Both the position numbers and the translations under genes were made by a program. Of a stretch of DNA of 64,000 nt, positions 1-7,850 are shown piece after piece. A model generated the notes under the pieces. It worked only from the letters and a program-made list of their open reading frames with translations. It searched no databases and was not told the origin of the DNA. Every line of letters starts with the position of its first letter. The first letter of the stretch is position 1. This stretch comes from Oscillospiraceae bacterium (GTDB lineage Bacteria > Bacillota > Clostridia > Oscillospirales > Ruminococcaceae), in NCBI GenBank assembly GCA_902363145.1, contig CABIZB010000009.1, positions 1-64,000 of the forward strand. The letters are read 5' to 3'.

Positions 1-2
1 TT

Positions 3-80
3 GATATGATTAACAATCGTCCGAGAAAACGTCTCAATTTCCTTACTCCCTTTGAGGTGCTCAAAAAATTTTTTCTCTGA
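3..80 (+). pseudogene. 3' end of an IS30-family transposase (cut by window edge)
   Basis: The frame from base 3 reads DMINNRPRKRLNF followed by TPFEVL and a stop at 78-80. The NNRPRKRL...TPFEVL ending is characteristic of IS30-family transposases, where it closes the DDE catalytic domain. Only the last 25 residues lie in the window, so I cannot say whether the element is intact to the left. The sequence just after the stop (81-113) recurs at 960-992. Confidence 0.75.
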
Positions 81-368
81 TTTTGTTGCACTTGACTTGA
101 CAATCTATCATTTTAAGGCAATATCGTGGCAATTATTGTCGCACTGATGGTGTAACAGACTTTTTTGCAATATAATATAGAAATTTTGCAGGCTACCGCT
201 TACGAAAAAAATCTATGCAAGATGACGTAAAACACGCACACAGATGTGCAAAAAGACAGTTCTCATTAATTGTGTGGTATCTCCATAAATTGTTATACAC
301 TTTTCTGCTATATAAAACTACTGATACCCACATTGAAAAAAGATTTCTTCATAATATGCAAAACATTT
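81..368. other. AT-rich intergenic stretch after IS30 end
   Basis: Bases 81-113 are the non-coding end of the IS30-type element. The rest is AT-rich with no convincing gene. An 85-codon plus-strand frame (215-472) runs antisense into the better supported minus-strand gene, has no ribosome site and shows no recognisable motif. Confidence 0.4.
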
Positions 369-788
369 TTAAATTTCACACCGAATGCGGTGCACAATTA
401 ACCAAAAAAACAAATAATAATACACAATGGGATTTGATATTTGAATATATATCCAAAATTTTATATTTTTAGTCCTAATTCCCCAAAAAAAAGCTGAAAT
501 AATCAAACACAAAAAAACAACTACACTAATGATGCTCTCCTCAATAAATATAAAGAATAAAATCCATGATACAACACAAGCAACACTCGATAATAATAAT
601 ATGATTATTTGTTCAAGTAAAAAATCAGATGTATTAATCTTAAAAAGAAAAGACAGAAAAATCGGAATTATTCCACCGCACAAACAAAAGACACCACATG
701 GTATCCCAAACCAAGAAAAGCCAAATATGGTTAGAGTTACAAATGATAATATGATAACAGTATATGGATAAATATGTATTTTATTCAT
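369..788 (-). CDS. small hypothetical integral membrane protein
   Basis: This 139-residue protein is very hydrophobic. About four membrane segments are visible (roughly residues 9-28, 30-48, 58-82 and 84-101), with a further hydrophobic stretch near the C-terminus. The start at 788 is supported by an AAAGGAAAG ribosome site about 7 bases upstream. I recognise no family. The gene is more AT-rich than the housekeeping genes of the window and lies between two IS30-type remnants, so it may be recently acquired. It stands alone, with no operon partner. Function unknown. Confidence 0.5.
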   Translation of the reverse strand: MNKIHIYPYTVIILSFVTLTIFGFSWFGIPCGVFCLCGGIIPIFLSFLFKINTSDFLLEQIIILLLSSVACVVSWILFFIFIEESIISVVVFLCLIISAFFWGIRTKNIKFWIYIQISNPIVYYYLFFWLIVHRIRCEI

Positions 789-959
789 TATATTCTTTCC
801 TTTTTATATTATCGGTATCAATTTAAGATAGCAAGTAATTTTTTTGAAAATGGTGATGATTTGATATAATGGAAGTATGAAGAATCACAAAAGAGTGAAA
901 TTGTACATTACTCCAAAAACGGATCAAAAATGAGCATAATCAAATTTCAGAAAAGTCAC

Positions 960-992
960 AATGATTTTGTTGCACTTGACTTGACAATCTAT
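960..992 (+). repeat. second copy of the IS30-type element end
   Basis: These 33 bases (beginning GATTTTGTTGCACTTGACTT) match bases 81-113, which directly follow the IS30-type transposase stop. Same orientation; no transposase coding precedes this copy, so it is a relic end. The surrounding 789-1085 stretch holds no convincing gene, only a 19-codon frame at 876-934 with no known match. Confidence 0.6.
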
Positions 993-1085
993 CATTATTA
1001 TATCATCGGCAGGCGGGAATGTCAATATGCGGGCAACGTTCATAATTCTTTTACCCGCAGAAATGCCGTCACCGCAATACCTCTG

Positions 1086-1114
1086 TTGACAAAATCGGGC
1101 AAGTGTGGTAAAAT
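1086..1114 (+). promoter_or_regulatory. sigma-A type promoter for the zinc-ribbon protein
   Basis: TTGACA at 1086-1091 and TAAAAT at 1109-1114 are separated by 17 bases. The start codon follows about 28 bases later. Confidence 0.7.
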
Positions 1115-1142
1115 ATAAAAAAGTGTCGATTATTGAAAGGAC

Positions 1143-2093
1143 GTGACAGTGTTGATCTGTAAAAAGTGCGGCAGTGAATGCCCTGACGGCAATATATTCT
1201 GCGAAGCCTGCGGAGCCGAGCTTGATGCTCCTGTGCTCCCTGAAAATATAGACGATAAGGGTCGGGTAAAAAACAAGAAGCCCAAAAAGGAAAAGGCGGC
1301 TAAGGAAAAGAAGCCCAAGCCCGAAAAGAAGCAGCGCAGCCCTGAAGAAAAAGCTGCCCTTGCAAAGAAGCTGAAGCTTGGCGGCATATGCCTGCTGGTC
1401 ATTGCGGTGATAGTGCTGATAGTGGTGCTGGTAAATATTTTCAGCGGAAACAAGGGCTACAACGCTGCCCAGAGCATTCCTCTCGGCAGAAATGTTGAGT
1501 ATGCTCAGTCGGAAACGGGTCTTACCTTTACCGAAAAGAGCACAAACGGCATGATAAACAATATGTGCGATTTCGATTATATCTGCATCTCCGACAAGAC
1601 TACCACGGTAAGCGGCTCCGAGCAGCCTCAGTGGGTGATAATGCTCACCGTTGACAGCGACGACATGATAACCGATGTGGAATACTACGATTTCAGGCAG
1701 CTCAAGCTCAACTGGAAGGGCAGAAAGATGGCTGAAAAGCTTGACCAGAACACCCTTGAATACGGCATGAGCATCAAAAACGTTAACAAGACATTGGGTC
1801 TCAAGCCCTATTACATCAAGCGCAGTGTTTCCAACGATTCACTTTACTGCTACCGCTATTATTTCACTGACCCCAATGCAGGCTATGACCGTGCATACAA
1901 CTACTATGTTGAATTTTCCGACATTGAGCTGGCTGTAAGAAACGTAAGCTACAGCGAGATAAACTACGCTCAGACCATTCTTTCCGCAAATCCTCCCTCC
2001 GCAGCGGGACGTGACAGCGATCCTGTTGTTACCGAGGAAGCTCCTGCCGAGACGGACGTGACCGATGAAGCTGCTGAGACATCAGCTGAATAA
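1143..2093 (+). CDS. zinc-ribbon, single-pass membrane protein of unknown function
   Basis: This 316-residue protein starts with a zinc ribbon: CKKCG at residues 6-10 and CEACG at 20-24, four cysteines placed to bind one zinc. A very Lys-rich linker (residues 36-78) follows, then one membrane segment at about 80-100 and a 210-residue extracytoplasmic domain with an acidic Glu/Thr-rich tail. The ribbon and linker are therefore cytoplasmic and the main domain outside. The start is a GTG at 1143 behind AAAGGA at 1136-1141; a second GTG at 1149 is possible. Such zinc_ribbon_2 membrane proteins are common in Clostridia but uncharacterised. The outer domain is not one I recognise. A terminator follows, so it is monocistronic. 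Confidence 0.7.
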   Translation: MTVLICKKCGSECPDGNIFCEACGAELDAPVLPENIDDKGRVKNKKPKKEKAAKEKKPKPEKKQRSPEEKAALAKKLKLGGICLLVIAVIVLIVVLVNIFSGNKGYNAAQSIPLGRNVEYAQSETGLTFTEKSTNGMINNMCDFDYICISDKTTTVSGSEQPQWVIMLTVDSDDMITDVEYYDFRQLKLNWKGRKMAEKLDQNTLEYGMSIKNVNKTLGLKPYYIKRSVSNDSLYCYRYYFTDPNAGYDRAYNYYVEFSDIELAVRNVSYSEINYAQTILSANPPSAAGRDSDPVVTEEAPAETDVTDEAAETSAE

Positions 2094-2098
2094 GAAAA

Positions 2099-2129
2099 TA
2101 AGGGTACCGAAAAGGTGCCCTTTATTTTT
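2099..2129 (+). terminator. intrinsic terminator
   Basis: AAGGGTACC and AGGTGCCCTT form a stem around a GAAA-type loop, followed by TTATTTTT, a few bases after the zinc-ribbon gene stop. Confidence 0.75.
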
Positions 2130-2256
2130 GCATATATGAAAAAAATAAAATCGCCTCATTGCATTGGTCTTGATTACGATGTATCATATAGGAAAGAGGT
2201 TCCATATGGGTTCTCTTTAAATTACCCATAAATTTATTATACGAGGAAGTGATAAT

Positions 2257-2733
2257 ATGGCAAATGAAAACAAAAAGGATTTTAATGCAATGCTTGCCGA
2301 CAATAAGGATATGCCTAAAATAAAAATAATTACAGATGAAAAAAGCATTGAAAAATACGGCGGAAGCAGAATGTACTTTGCCCCGCCTGCGAATTATGAT
2401 ACAGTGATGAAGCAAGTACCCGAGGGGAAGCTCATCACTGTGGGAATGCTTCGAGACTTTTTTGCCCGCAAGGCAGGTGCTGACTTCACCGACCCAATAA
2501 CGTCAGGAATTTTTGTATCCATAGCAGCATGGGCAAGCGAGCAGCGGGAGGATAACAAAACACCATGGCACCGCACTCTTAAAGCTGATGGTGAGCTTAA
2601 CCCCAAATATCCCGGCGGCTGCCTGCGCCAGAAGGCTCTTCTTGAGGCGGAGGGTCACACAGTAATAACAAAAGGCAGGACAAACATAAAATATTTCGTC
2701 AAGGACTATGACCAAAGCCTTTTCATTCTGTAA
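2257..2733 (+). CDS. alkyltransferase-like (ATL) DNA-binding protein, MGMT family
   Basis: The 158 residues resemble the DNA-binding half of O6-alkylguanine-DNA methyltransferases. The motif that would be PCHR in an active enzyme is TPWHR (Trp at residue 104), and the following LLEAEG segment near 125-130 matches the MGMT recognition region. In known ATL proteins (E. coli YbaZ type) the reactive cysteine is likewise Trp; they bind O6-alkylguanine and recruit nucleotide excision repair instead of repairing directly. I infer that role here. An extra N-terminal segment of about 45 residues (GGSRMYFAPP) is seen in clostridial members as I recall them. The start has GAGGAAG about 6 bases upstream. 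A strong hairpin follows the gene. Confidence 0.72.
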   Translation: MANENKKDFNAMLADNKDMPKIKIITDEKSIEKYGGSRMYFAPPANYDTVMKQVPEGKLITVGMLRDFFARKAGADFTDPITSGIFVSIAAWASEQREDNKTPWHRTLKADGELNPKYPGGCLRQKALLEAEGHTVITKGRTNIKYFVKDYDQSLFIL

Positions 2734-2751
2734 AAAGCCCCATAAAATAAA

Positions 2752-2783
2752 CGCCCCCGAAAAGCCTCTTACTTTTCGGGGGC
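2752..2783 (+). terminator. strong hairpin after ATL gene
   Basis: A 12-bp stem (GCCCCCGAAAAG against CTTTTCGGGGGC) with a 7-base loop. It lacks a T-run, so it may protect the 3' end or act as a weak terminator. Confidence 0.6.
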
Positions 2784-2794
2784 ATAACAGCTTA

Positions 2795-2895
2795 TACTAA
2801 GCACCAATTAAAAACTATACAAAAAATTGAGCATAATCTTGCGTATATGGATTATGCGATGATTTTTTGTCTATAGTTTTTATTGGTGATTAGTA
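2795..2895 (+). repeat. MITE B copy 1
   Basis: A 101-bp near-palindrome with ends TACTAAGCACC and GGTGATTAGTA, flanked by TTA at 2792-2794 and 2896-2898. The two halves pair over some 45 bp with TTGCGTATATG as loop. Five further copies lie in the window. It sits between convergent genes. Confidence 0.85.
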
Positions 2896-2901
2896 TTATA
2901 A

Positions 2902-3603
2902 TTACTTCTTGTTCTTTTCGATCTTTACATACTTGCCTGTGGCAACATCATATGTATAGCTGCTCTTTCTCTTGAGAATAATGAGGAACACAACAATGAT
3001 GATAACGATGACCGCAAGGGCGGAAGCAAGAACTACGATAAGTGCAGTCTTATAAGCCTCTGCACGCTCGGCATCGGTCATCTTGATGTACATATTGTCC
3101 TCGCAGTTGGTGATAGTGCAGGACTGAATGGTAAGGTTCGCATTGGCTGTTGCGCCGATGTTAAGTGCGTCAACGCCTGAGAAATCAGCTGTTCCGTATG
3201 CTGCCACCATATCGTCATAGCTGAACTTTGCGTGAGTGTCGTCCCACTCGTAGGGAGCTACCTTTGCCCACACGCCGCCGCTGGAGTTTGCCATGGGAGT
3301 GTCAGGGAATGACCAGCTCTGCACGATAAGCTCAATGGGACATTCCTTTTCGCTGCCCTCGGCAACGGGGTTGACTTCTTCATAGGTGAAGTTAACGATG
3401 ACCTCGGAAGCGGAGGTTATTTTGGTGGGATCGTAATGCTCCATTGAAATGGCGTAGCTCGACCATGGCTCGATAACGGGAGCTGCGGAAACGTCAAAGC
3501 TTACAGTGTTGTCGGCTGCCGCAAAGGCTGTTGCAGACAGGGCAAAAACGGACGCTGCGGAAACAAGCACAGCTGCTGCTTTCTTAAAAAGGTCTTTTAA
3601 CAT
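2902..3603 (-). CDS. secreted protein with C-terminal membrane anchor, unknown function
   Basis: This 233-residue protein has a signal peptide (Lys near residues 3-8, hydrophobic core, cleavage probably after AFA near residue 28). An extracytoplasmic domain of about 150 residues follows, then a hydrophobic segment (about 187-209) and a basic tail ending EKNKK. It should therefore be displayed on the outside, held by the C-terminal segment. The start is at 3603 behind GGAGGAG; an upstream ATG would place the signal peptide internally. The domain is mostly beta-like (many alternating polar/hydrophobic residues) with no catalytic motif seen; a carbohydrate-binding role is a guess. The GH44 enzyme at 12658 has a similar anchor potential. 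Confidence 0.6.
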   Translation of the reverse strand: MLKDLFKKAAAVLVSAASVFALSATAFAAADNTVSFDVSAAPVIEPWSSYAISMEHYDPTKITSASEVIVNFTYEEVNPVAEGSEKECPIELIVQSWSFPDTPMANSSGGVWAKVAPYEWDDTHAKFSYDDMVAAYGTADFSGVDALNIGATANANLTIQSCTITNCEDNMYIKMTDAERAEAYKTALIVVLASALAVIVIIIVVFLIILKRKSSYTYDVATGKYVKIEKNKK

Positions 3604-3653
3604 AATAAATTCTCCTCCTATTATGCTTATGTTTTCCATAATGTGCATAAATT

Positions 3654-3682
3654 AGGATATCATAAATATATGTGCAGTTCAA
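3654..3682 (-). promoter_or_regulatory. promoter of the anchored secreted protein
   Basis: On the minus strand TTGAAC (3677-3682) and TATCCT (3654-3659) are 17 bases apart. Confidence 0.55.
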
Positions 3683-3737
3683 CAAATTTTCTGTGAATAT
3701 TTTGTGCAAATAGCAAAGCTGACAAGCCTTTTTGCGC

Positions 3738-3766
3738 TTGACTTTTTTAGTGTGCACTGATATAAT
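3738..3766 (+). promoter_or_regulatory. promoter of the HD hydrolase
   Basis: TTGACT at 3738-3743 and TATAAT at 3761-3766 with a 17-base spacer; the start codon is 24 bases downstream. Confidence 0.7.
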
Positions 3767-3790
3767 CAAATAAAAGCAAACGGAGATGAT

Positions 3791-4222
3791 ATGATGATAT
3801 ATACACCCATTACCAAGCTTGCTCTGAACACCGCATACAAGGCCCATGAGGGTCAGCTTGACAGAAGCGGTCTGCCATACATTTTCCACCCATATCATGT
3901 TGCCGAGCAGATGAAAGATGAGATCACCTGTGCCATTGCGCTTTTGCATGACGTGGTGGAGGACACGGACATGACACTTGAAGAGCTTGAAAAGCTTTTT
4001 CCGCCTGCGGTCACAGAGGGAGTAAGGCTGATGACCCATGACGACAGCACCGATTATTTTGACTATGTGCGGCGAATAAAGGGCACGGTTGCCGAGCCTG
4101 TCAAAAGGGCGGATATTGCGCACAACAGTGATCTTTCACGAATGGACACGGTTACGGAAAAGGATCTTTTGAGGATAGAGAAATATAAAAAAGCTCTCCG
4201 CATACTGGACGGAGAGGAATAA
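3791..4222 (+). CDS. stand-alone HD-domain hydrolase of the RelA/SpoT type
   Basis: The 143 residues match the N-terminal HD hydrolase part of RelA/SpoT proteins and nothing else: an upstream histidine in FHPYHV (about 34-39), the HD pair in LLHDVVEDT (about 54-62), and a downstream KRADIAHN segment (about 106-113). There is no synthetase or regulatory domain. Single-domain relatives (MESH1 or SAH type) hydrolyse (p)ppGpp or NADPH in other organisms; whether this one does is inference. The gene is alone, with its own promoter and a shared downstream terminator. The first of two adjacent ATGs was chosen; GGAG lies 5 bases upstream. Confidence 0.7.
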   Translation: MMIYTPITKLALNTAYKAHEGQLDRSGLPYIFHPYHVAEQMKDEITCAIALLHDVVEDTDMTLEELEKLFPPAVTEGVRLMTHDDSTDYFDYVRRIKGTVAEPVKRADIAHNSDLSRMDTVTEKDLLRIEKYKKALRILDGEE

Positions 4223-4287
4223 AATAAAATGGCTGGGGCGAGCACTTCACCACACTTTGATTTGTGCATTTAAATAGCCTGCCATAT

Positions 4288-4332
4288 AACAAAAAGCCTG
4301 AGAAATGTTGATTCCTCAGGCTTTGTTTTTTT
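4288..4332. terminator. bidirectional terminator between HD hydrolase and gatB
   Basis: AAAAAGCCTGAG pairs with CTCAGGCTTTG around a short loop and is flanked by A- and T-runs on the two sides, fitting both converging genes. Confidence 0.75.
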
Positions 4333-4338
4333 ATTCAA

Positions 4339-5790
4339 TTATAAGGATTTAAGCTTCTTTTCAAGCTCTTCCTTAACAACCTTAGGTGTAGCGGCACCTC
4401 TAAGTTCCTTGTTGCACTGACCCATAAGGAAGCCAAATACCTTTACATCTCCGCCCTTGTACTGGTTTACTGCCTTTTCATTTGCAGCCAGAACCTTTTC
4501 GATAACTTCAAGCACCTTGCCTGTATCGCTTACGATGAGCATTCCCTCACGCTTTGCAATATCCTCAGGCTCGCCGCCCTTTTCAGCCATCTCACGGAAT
4601 ATCTCCTTGGCATCGTTCTTTGTTACCTTGTCGGTATCGGACATCTCAACCAGCTTTGCTACCTGAGCAGCGGTGAACATGGGCTTTTCAATATCGATTT
4701 CGCCCAGGTTCATTCTTCTCATTATCTCGCCGTTGATGAAGTTAACAAGCGACTTGGGGTTGTTGTAGCACTTGACAGCTTCCTCGAAGAGGTCGGATAT
4801 CTTCTTGGTGTTTACGATGACCATTGCTTCCTTTTCGGGAATGTCCCAGCTGATGTACTTTGCAAGTCTGTCCTTGGGCATCTCGGGCAGGGAGTTCTTT
4901 ATTCTCTCCAGATCCTCGTCATAGAAGTTTACCTGCAGGATATCGGGATCGGGGAAATACTTGTAGTCGTGAGCATCTTCCTTGGTTCTCATGGACTTGG
5001 TCTCGCCACGGTTAGCGTCGAAACGTCTGGTCTCCTGAACGACCTTGCCGCCTCTGTCAAGTATCTGCGCCTGACGCTTTATCTCGAACTCGATGGTACG
5101 GTAGATGGACTTGAGGGAGTTTACGTTCTTTATCTCGGCTCTTGTACCGAACTCGGTATCGCCCTTTCTCATAAGGGAAACGTTAACGTCCGCACGGATA
5201 GAGCCCTGCTCCATCTTACAATCGGAAACGCCTGTGTACTGGAGAAGCAGAGAGATCGTCTCAACGAGAGTTCTTGCTTCCTCGGGGGAGGACATATCAG
5301 GCTCGGTAACTATCTCGATAAGGGGAACGCCGCAGCGGTTGTAGTCGCAGAGGGAAACGCCGTTCAGGTCATCGTGGATAAGCTTGCCTGCGTCCTCTTC
5401 AAGGTGGATACGGTTGATCCTTATCTCCTTGTGCTTCTTTTCGCCGTTCTCCTCGTAGTCAATGGGAACAACGCCGTTGATGCACAGGGGAAGGGGCATC
5501 TGGGATATCTGATAAGCCTTTGGAAGGTCGGGATAGAAGTAGTTCTTTCTGTCGAAAACAGAGAACTTGTTGATGCTGCAGCCCAGAGCGTAGCCTGCTC
5601 TTACAGCGTATTCAACAGCGGTCTGATTTATAACGGGGAGAGTACCGGGCATACCTGAGCAAACAGGGCAGCAGCGGGTGTTTCTCTCGCCGCCGAACTC
5701 AGCGGAGCAGGTGCAGAACACCTTGGACTTGGTAAGAAGCTCGGAGTGGATCTCCAGGCCGATAACAGGAATATAATCTGAAACTGACAT
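4339..5790 (-). CDS. gatB: Asp-tRNA(Asn)/Glu-tRNA(Gln) amidotransferase subunit B
   Basis: GatB phosphorylates Glu-tRNA(Gln) and Asp-tRNA(Asn) and accepts ammonia from GatA, giving correctly charged Gln-tRNA and Asn-tRNA. The 483 residues are the usual length. The start shows IGLEIHSELLTKSKVFC, with the cysteine-containing segments (FCTCSAEFG, RCCPVCSGMPG) of the cradle domain zinc site, and the C-terminal YqeY-like tail ends in EELEKKLKSL. The start at 5790 (MSVSDY) has AGGAGG 8 bases upstream; a longer frame would overlap gatA. It is the last gene of gatC-gatA-gatB, 13 bases after gatA. Confidence 0.96.
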   Translation of the reverse strand: MSVSDYIPVIGLEIHSELLTKSKVFCTCSAEFGGERNTRCCPVCSGMPGTLPVINQTAVEYAVRAGYALGCSINKFSVFDRKNYFYPDLPKAYQISQMPLPLCINGVVPIDYEENGEKKHKEIRINRIHLEEDAGKLIHDDLNGVSLCDYNRCGVPLIEIVTEPDMSSPEEARTLVETISLLLQYTGVSDCKMEQGSIRADVNVSLMRKGDTEFGTRAEIKNVNSLKSIYRTIEFEIKRQAQILDRGGKVVQETRRFDANRGETKSMRTKEDAHDYKYFPDPDILQVNFYDEDLERIKNSLPEMPKDRLAKYISWDIPEKEAMVIVNTKKISDLFEEAVKCYNNPKSLVNFINGEIMRRMNLGEIDIEKPMFTAAQVAKLVEMSDTDKVTKNDAKEIFREMAEKGGEPEDIAKREGMLIVSDTGKVLEVIEKVLAANEKAVNQYKGGDVKVFGFLMGQCNKELRGAATPKVVKEELEKKLKSL

Positions 5791-5803
5791 GAGCTGCGCC
5801 TCC

Positions 5804-7255
5804 TTATATATTTGCGGGCTTGCGGCTGAAGCTCTTCTCAAATGCGTCAGCTGCGCCGATTATCTCTGCTTCGTTCCACATTCTGCCGATGAGGGACATT
5901 CCGATAGGCATACCCTTGTCATCGTAGCCGCAGGTGGTGGAGATAGCGGGAAGTGAGGCGATGTTTACTGTAACTGTGCAGATATCCGCCTGATACATCT
6001 TCTTGGGGTCGGAAATGTTTTCGTGTGCGCCATATGCAACGGTAGGAGCGGTAGGAGTGAGGATAATATCGCACTTTTCAAAAATTTCCGCATATTCTTC
6101 TCTTATCTTCTGCTTGAGGGCCATTGCCTTGCCGTAGTAAGCGTCATAGTAGCCGGAGCAGAGAGCGTAGTTTCCGAGGAGGATACGTCTCTTTACCTCG
6201 TCGCCGAAGCCTTCGCTTCTGGAAGCGGTAACAAGTTCGCTGTAGTTTCCAACGATATCGGAACGGTGGCCGTACTTGATGCCGTCGTATCTGGAAAGGT
6301 TGGAGGAAGCCTCAGCGGAGGAGATAAGGTAATATGCAGCAACTGCATATTTGAGGGAGGGCATGGAGCACTCAACAAGCTCTGCGCCCATAGCCTTGTA
6401 GCTGTCGGCAGCGGCAAGAACGGTCTTTCTTACAACATCGTCGATGCCCTCTGCATAGAACTCAGCGGGAACGGCGATCTTGACGCCCTTCATGCTCATG
6501 CCTATCTTGGAGGTGTAGTCATCAACGGGGTTCTTGGAAACTGTTCCGTCGTGAGGGTCATAGCCTGCAATAGCGTTGAGGATCATTCCGCAGTCCTCTG
6601 CGCTCCTTGCGATGGGGCCTATCTGGTCAAGGGAGCTTGCGAAAGCAACGAGACCGTAACGGGAAACTCTTCCGTAGGTGGGCTTTAAGCCTGTAACGCC
6701 GCAGAAAGAGGAAGGCTGACGGATAGATCCGCCTGTATCGGAGCCGAGAGCCGCAGCGCAGAGGTCAGCGCCCACAGCAGCAGCGGAGCCGCCCGATGAA
6801 CCGCCGGGAACTCTTGCGGTGTCGTAGGGGTTCTTGGTCTTCTTAAAAGCGGAGGTCTGTGTGGAACCGCCCATAGCGAACTCGTCCATGGAGGTCTTGC
6901 CCAGCATTACGATGTCCTGAGATTCAAGCTTGTCCATAACGGTAGCGTTGTAGGGAGGGATAAAGTTTTCCAGCATTTTTGAAGCACAGGTTGTCTTAAC
7001 GTCCTCTGTGCAGATGTTATCCTTTATAGCAAGGGGGATACCGCAGAGAGGAGAAGCCTCGCCTGCGTCTATCTTAGCCTGAGCAGCCTCGGCAGCTGCC
7101 ATAGCCTTTTCCTCGGTGACGGTGATATAGCTTTCAAGCTTTCCGTCAACGTTCTTTATTCTTTCAAGATACGCTTTTGTAAGCTCGGGGGAGGATATTT
7201 CCTTTTTATCGAGCTTGCTGCGCATTTCCTTCACGGTAAGGGAAGTAATGTCCAT
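5804..7255 (-). CDS. gatA: Asp-tRNA(Asn)/Glu-tRNA(Gln) amidotransferase subunit A
   Basis: GatA is the glutaminase/amidase that releases ammonia for GatB. The amidase signature is clear: the catalytic Lys in LAIKDNI, the Ser-rich loop GGSSGGSAAAV, and the nucleophile region GSDTGGSIRQPSS. Length 483 residues, normal for the family. The start at 7255 (MDITSL) is preferred over the ATG at 7267 because AAAGGA lies about 11 bases before 7255 but directly abuts 7267. It is the middle gene of the operon; the missing glutaminyl-tRNA synthetase route is the expected reason for keeping it. Confidence 0.96.
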   Translation of the reverse strand: MDITSLTVKEMRSKLDKKEISSPELTKAYLERIKNVDGKLESYITVTEEKAMAAAEAAQAKIDAGEASPLCGIPLAIKDNICTEDVKTTCASKMLENFIPPYNATVMDKLESQDIVMLGKTSMDEFAMGGSTQTSAFKKTKNPYDTARVPGGSSGGSAAAVGADLCAAALGSDTGGSIRQPSSFCGVTGLKPTYGRVSRYGLVAFASSLDQIGPIARSAEDCGMILNAIAGYDPHDGTVSKNPVDDYTSKIGMSMKGVKIAVPAEFYAEGIDDVVRKTVLAAADSYKAMGAELVECSMPSLKYAVAAYYLISSAEASSNLSRYDGIKYGHRSDIVGNYSELVTASRSEGFGDEVKRRILLGNYALCSGYYDAYYGKAMALKQKIREEYAEIFEKCDIILTPTAPTVAYGAHENISDPKKMYQADICTVTVNIASLPAISTTCGYDDKGMPIGMSLIGRMWNEAEIIGAADAFEKSFSRKPANI

Positions 7256-7325
7256 TAAAATGCTCATCCTTTCATATGGGCAGCACGGCTGCGGCTCATT
7301 TTATTCAATAAGGGGCTTGCCTGAA

Positions 7326-7604
7326 TTATTCAACGACCTTGGGAACAACGAAGCAGTTCTCGCTGCTGACAGCGTTCTGAAGGAGCTTTTCAGTAGGAAG
7401 AGAGGGCTTAGCCTCGTCCTTTCTGAGATCCTTGAGGTAAACGTTGTGGTTATCCTTCAGGGGATCATAGGTAATGTCTATTTCCTTGATGGTATCCATA
7501 ATTTCGATAATGCTTGTCATATCCTTTACAGCCTGTTCCAGCTCTTCATCGGTGAAGCTGAGCTTTCCGAGCTTTGCGAGATACTTGACCATTTCAAGAT
7601 CCAT
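7326..7604 (-). CDS. gatC: Asp-tRNA(Asn)/Glu-tRNA(Gln) amidotransferase subunit C
   Basis: GatC is the small subunit that wraps around and stabilises GatA. The 92 residues fit the family: VKYLAKLGKLSFTDEE at the start, the MDTIKEIDI segment in the middle, and the LRKDEAKPSL linker followed by LLQNAV near the end. The start at 7604 has GAGGAAAG about 6 bases upstream; the longer frame from 7706 overlaps the promoter. It opens the gat operon with a 70-base gap to gatA. Confidence 0.93.
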   Translation of the reverse strand: MDLEMVKYLAKLGKLSFTDEELEQAVKDMTSIIEIMDTIKEIDITYDPLKDNHNVYLKDLRKDEAKPSLPTEKLLQNAVSSENCFVVPKVVE

Positions 7605-7677
7605 AAGTCTTTCCTCTTTTCTGAATTTTAGTTGCATATGGATAACTTTCCTTATCATATGCGGCAATACAACAATA

Positions 7678-7706
7678 ATTATACCATACATGACTTTGTT
7701 TTGCAA
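7678..7706 (-). promoter_or_regulatory. gatCAB promoter
   Basis: Minus-strand TTGCAA (7701-7706) and TATAAT (7678-7683), 17-base spacer, 74 bases before the gatC start. Confidence 0.7.
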
Positions 7707-7781
7707 GTACCGAATGAAAAAAAGTCATGGATTTCGGAAAGATGTGGGGATAATGAGGAAATCGGAACCGACAGTTCCCAC

Positions 7782-7810
7782 TTGATAACCTCACGATTAT
7801 GTGCTACAAT
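7782..7810 (+). promoter_or_regulatory. promoter of EF-G-like/NYN operon
   Basis: TTGATA (7782-7787) and TACAAT (7805-7810), 17-base spacer. Transcription would begin near 7817, which argues against the ATG at 7818 and for the one at 7851. Confidence 0.65.
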
Positions 7811-7850
7811 ATAAGCAATGACCGCAATAACCAAAGATAGGAACGATCTG

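Noticed and set aside
215..472. 85-codon plus-strand frame
   Set aside because: No ribosome site or motif and partly antisense to the better supported membrane protein gene.
4969..5658. long plus-strand frames opposite gatB and gatA
   Set aside because: They are antisense shadows created by codon bias; no ribosome sites and no family match.
7818..7850. earlier ATG for the EF-G/NYN gene
   Set aside because: It lies at the expected transcript start and lacks a ribosome site; 7851 has AGGAA and aligns with TetM-type starts.
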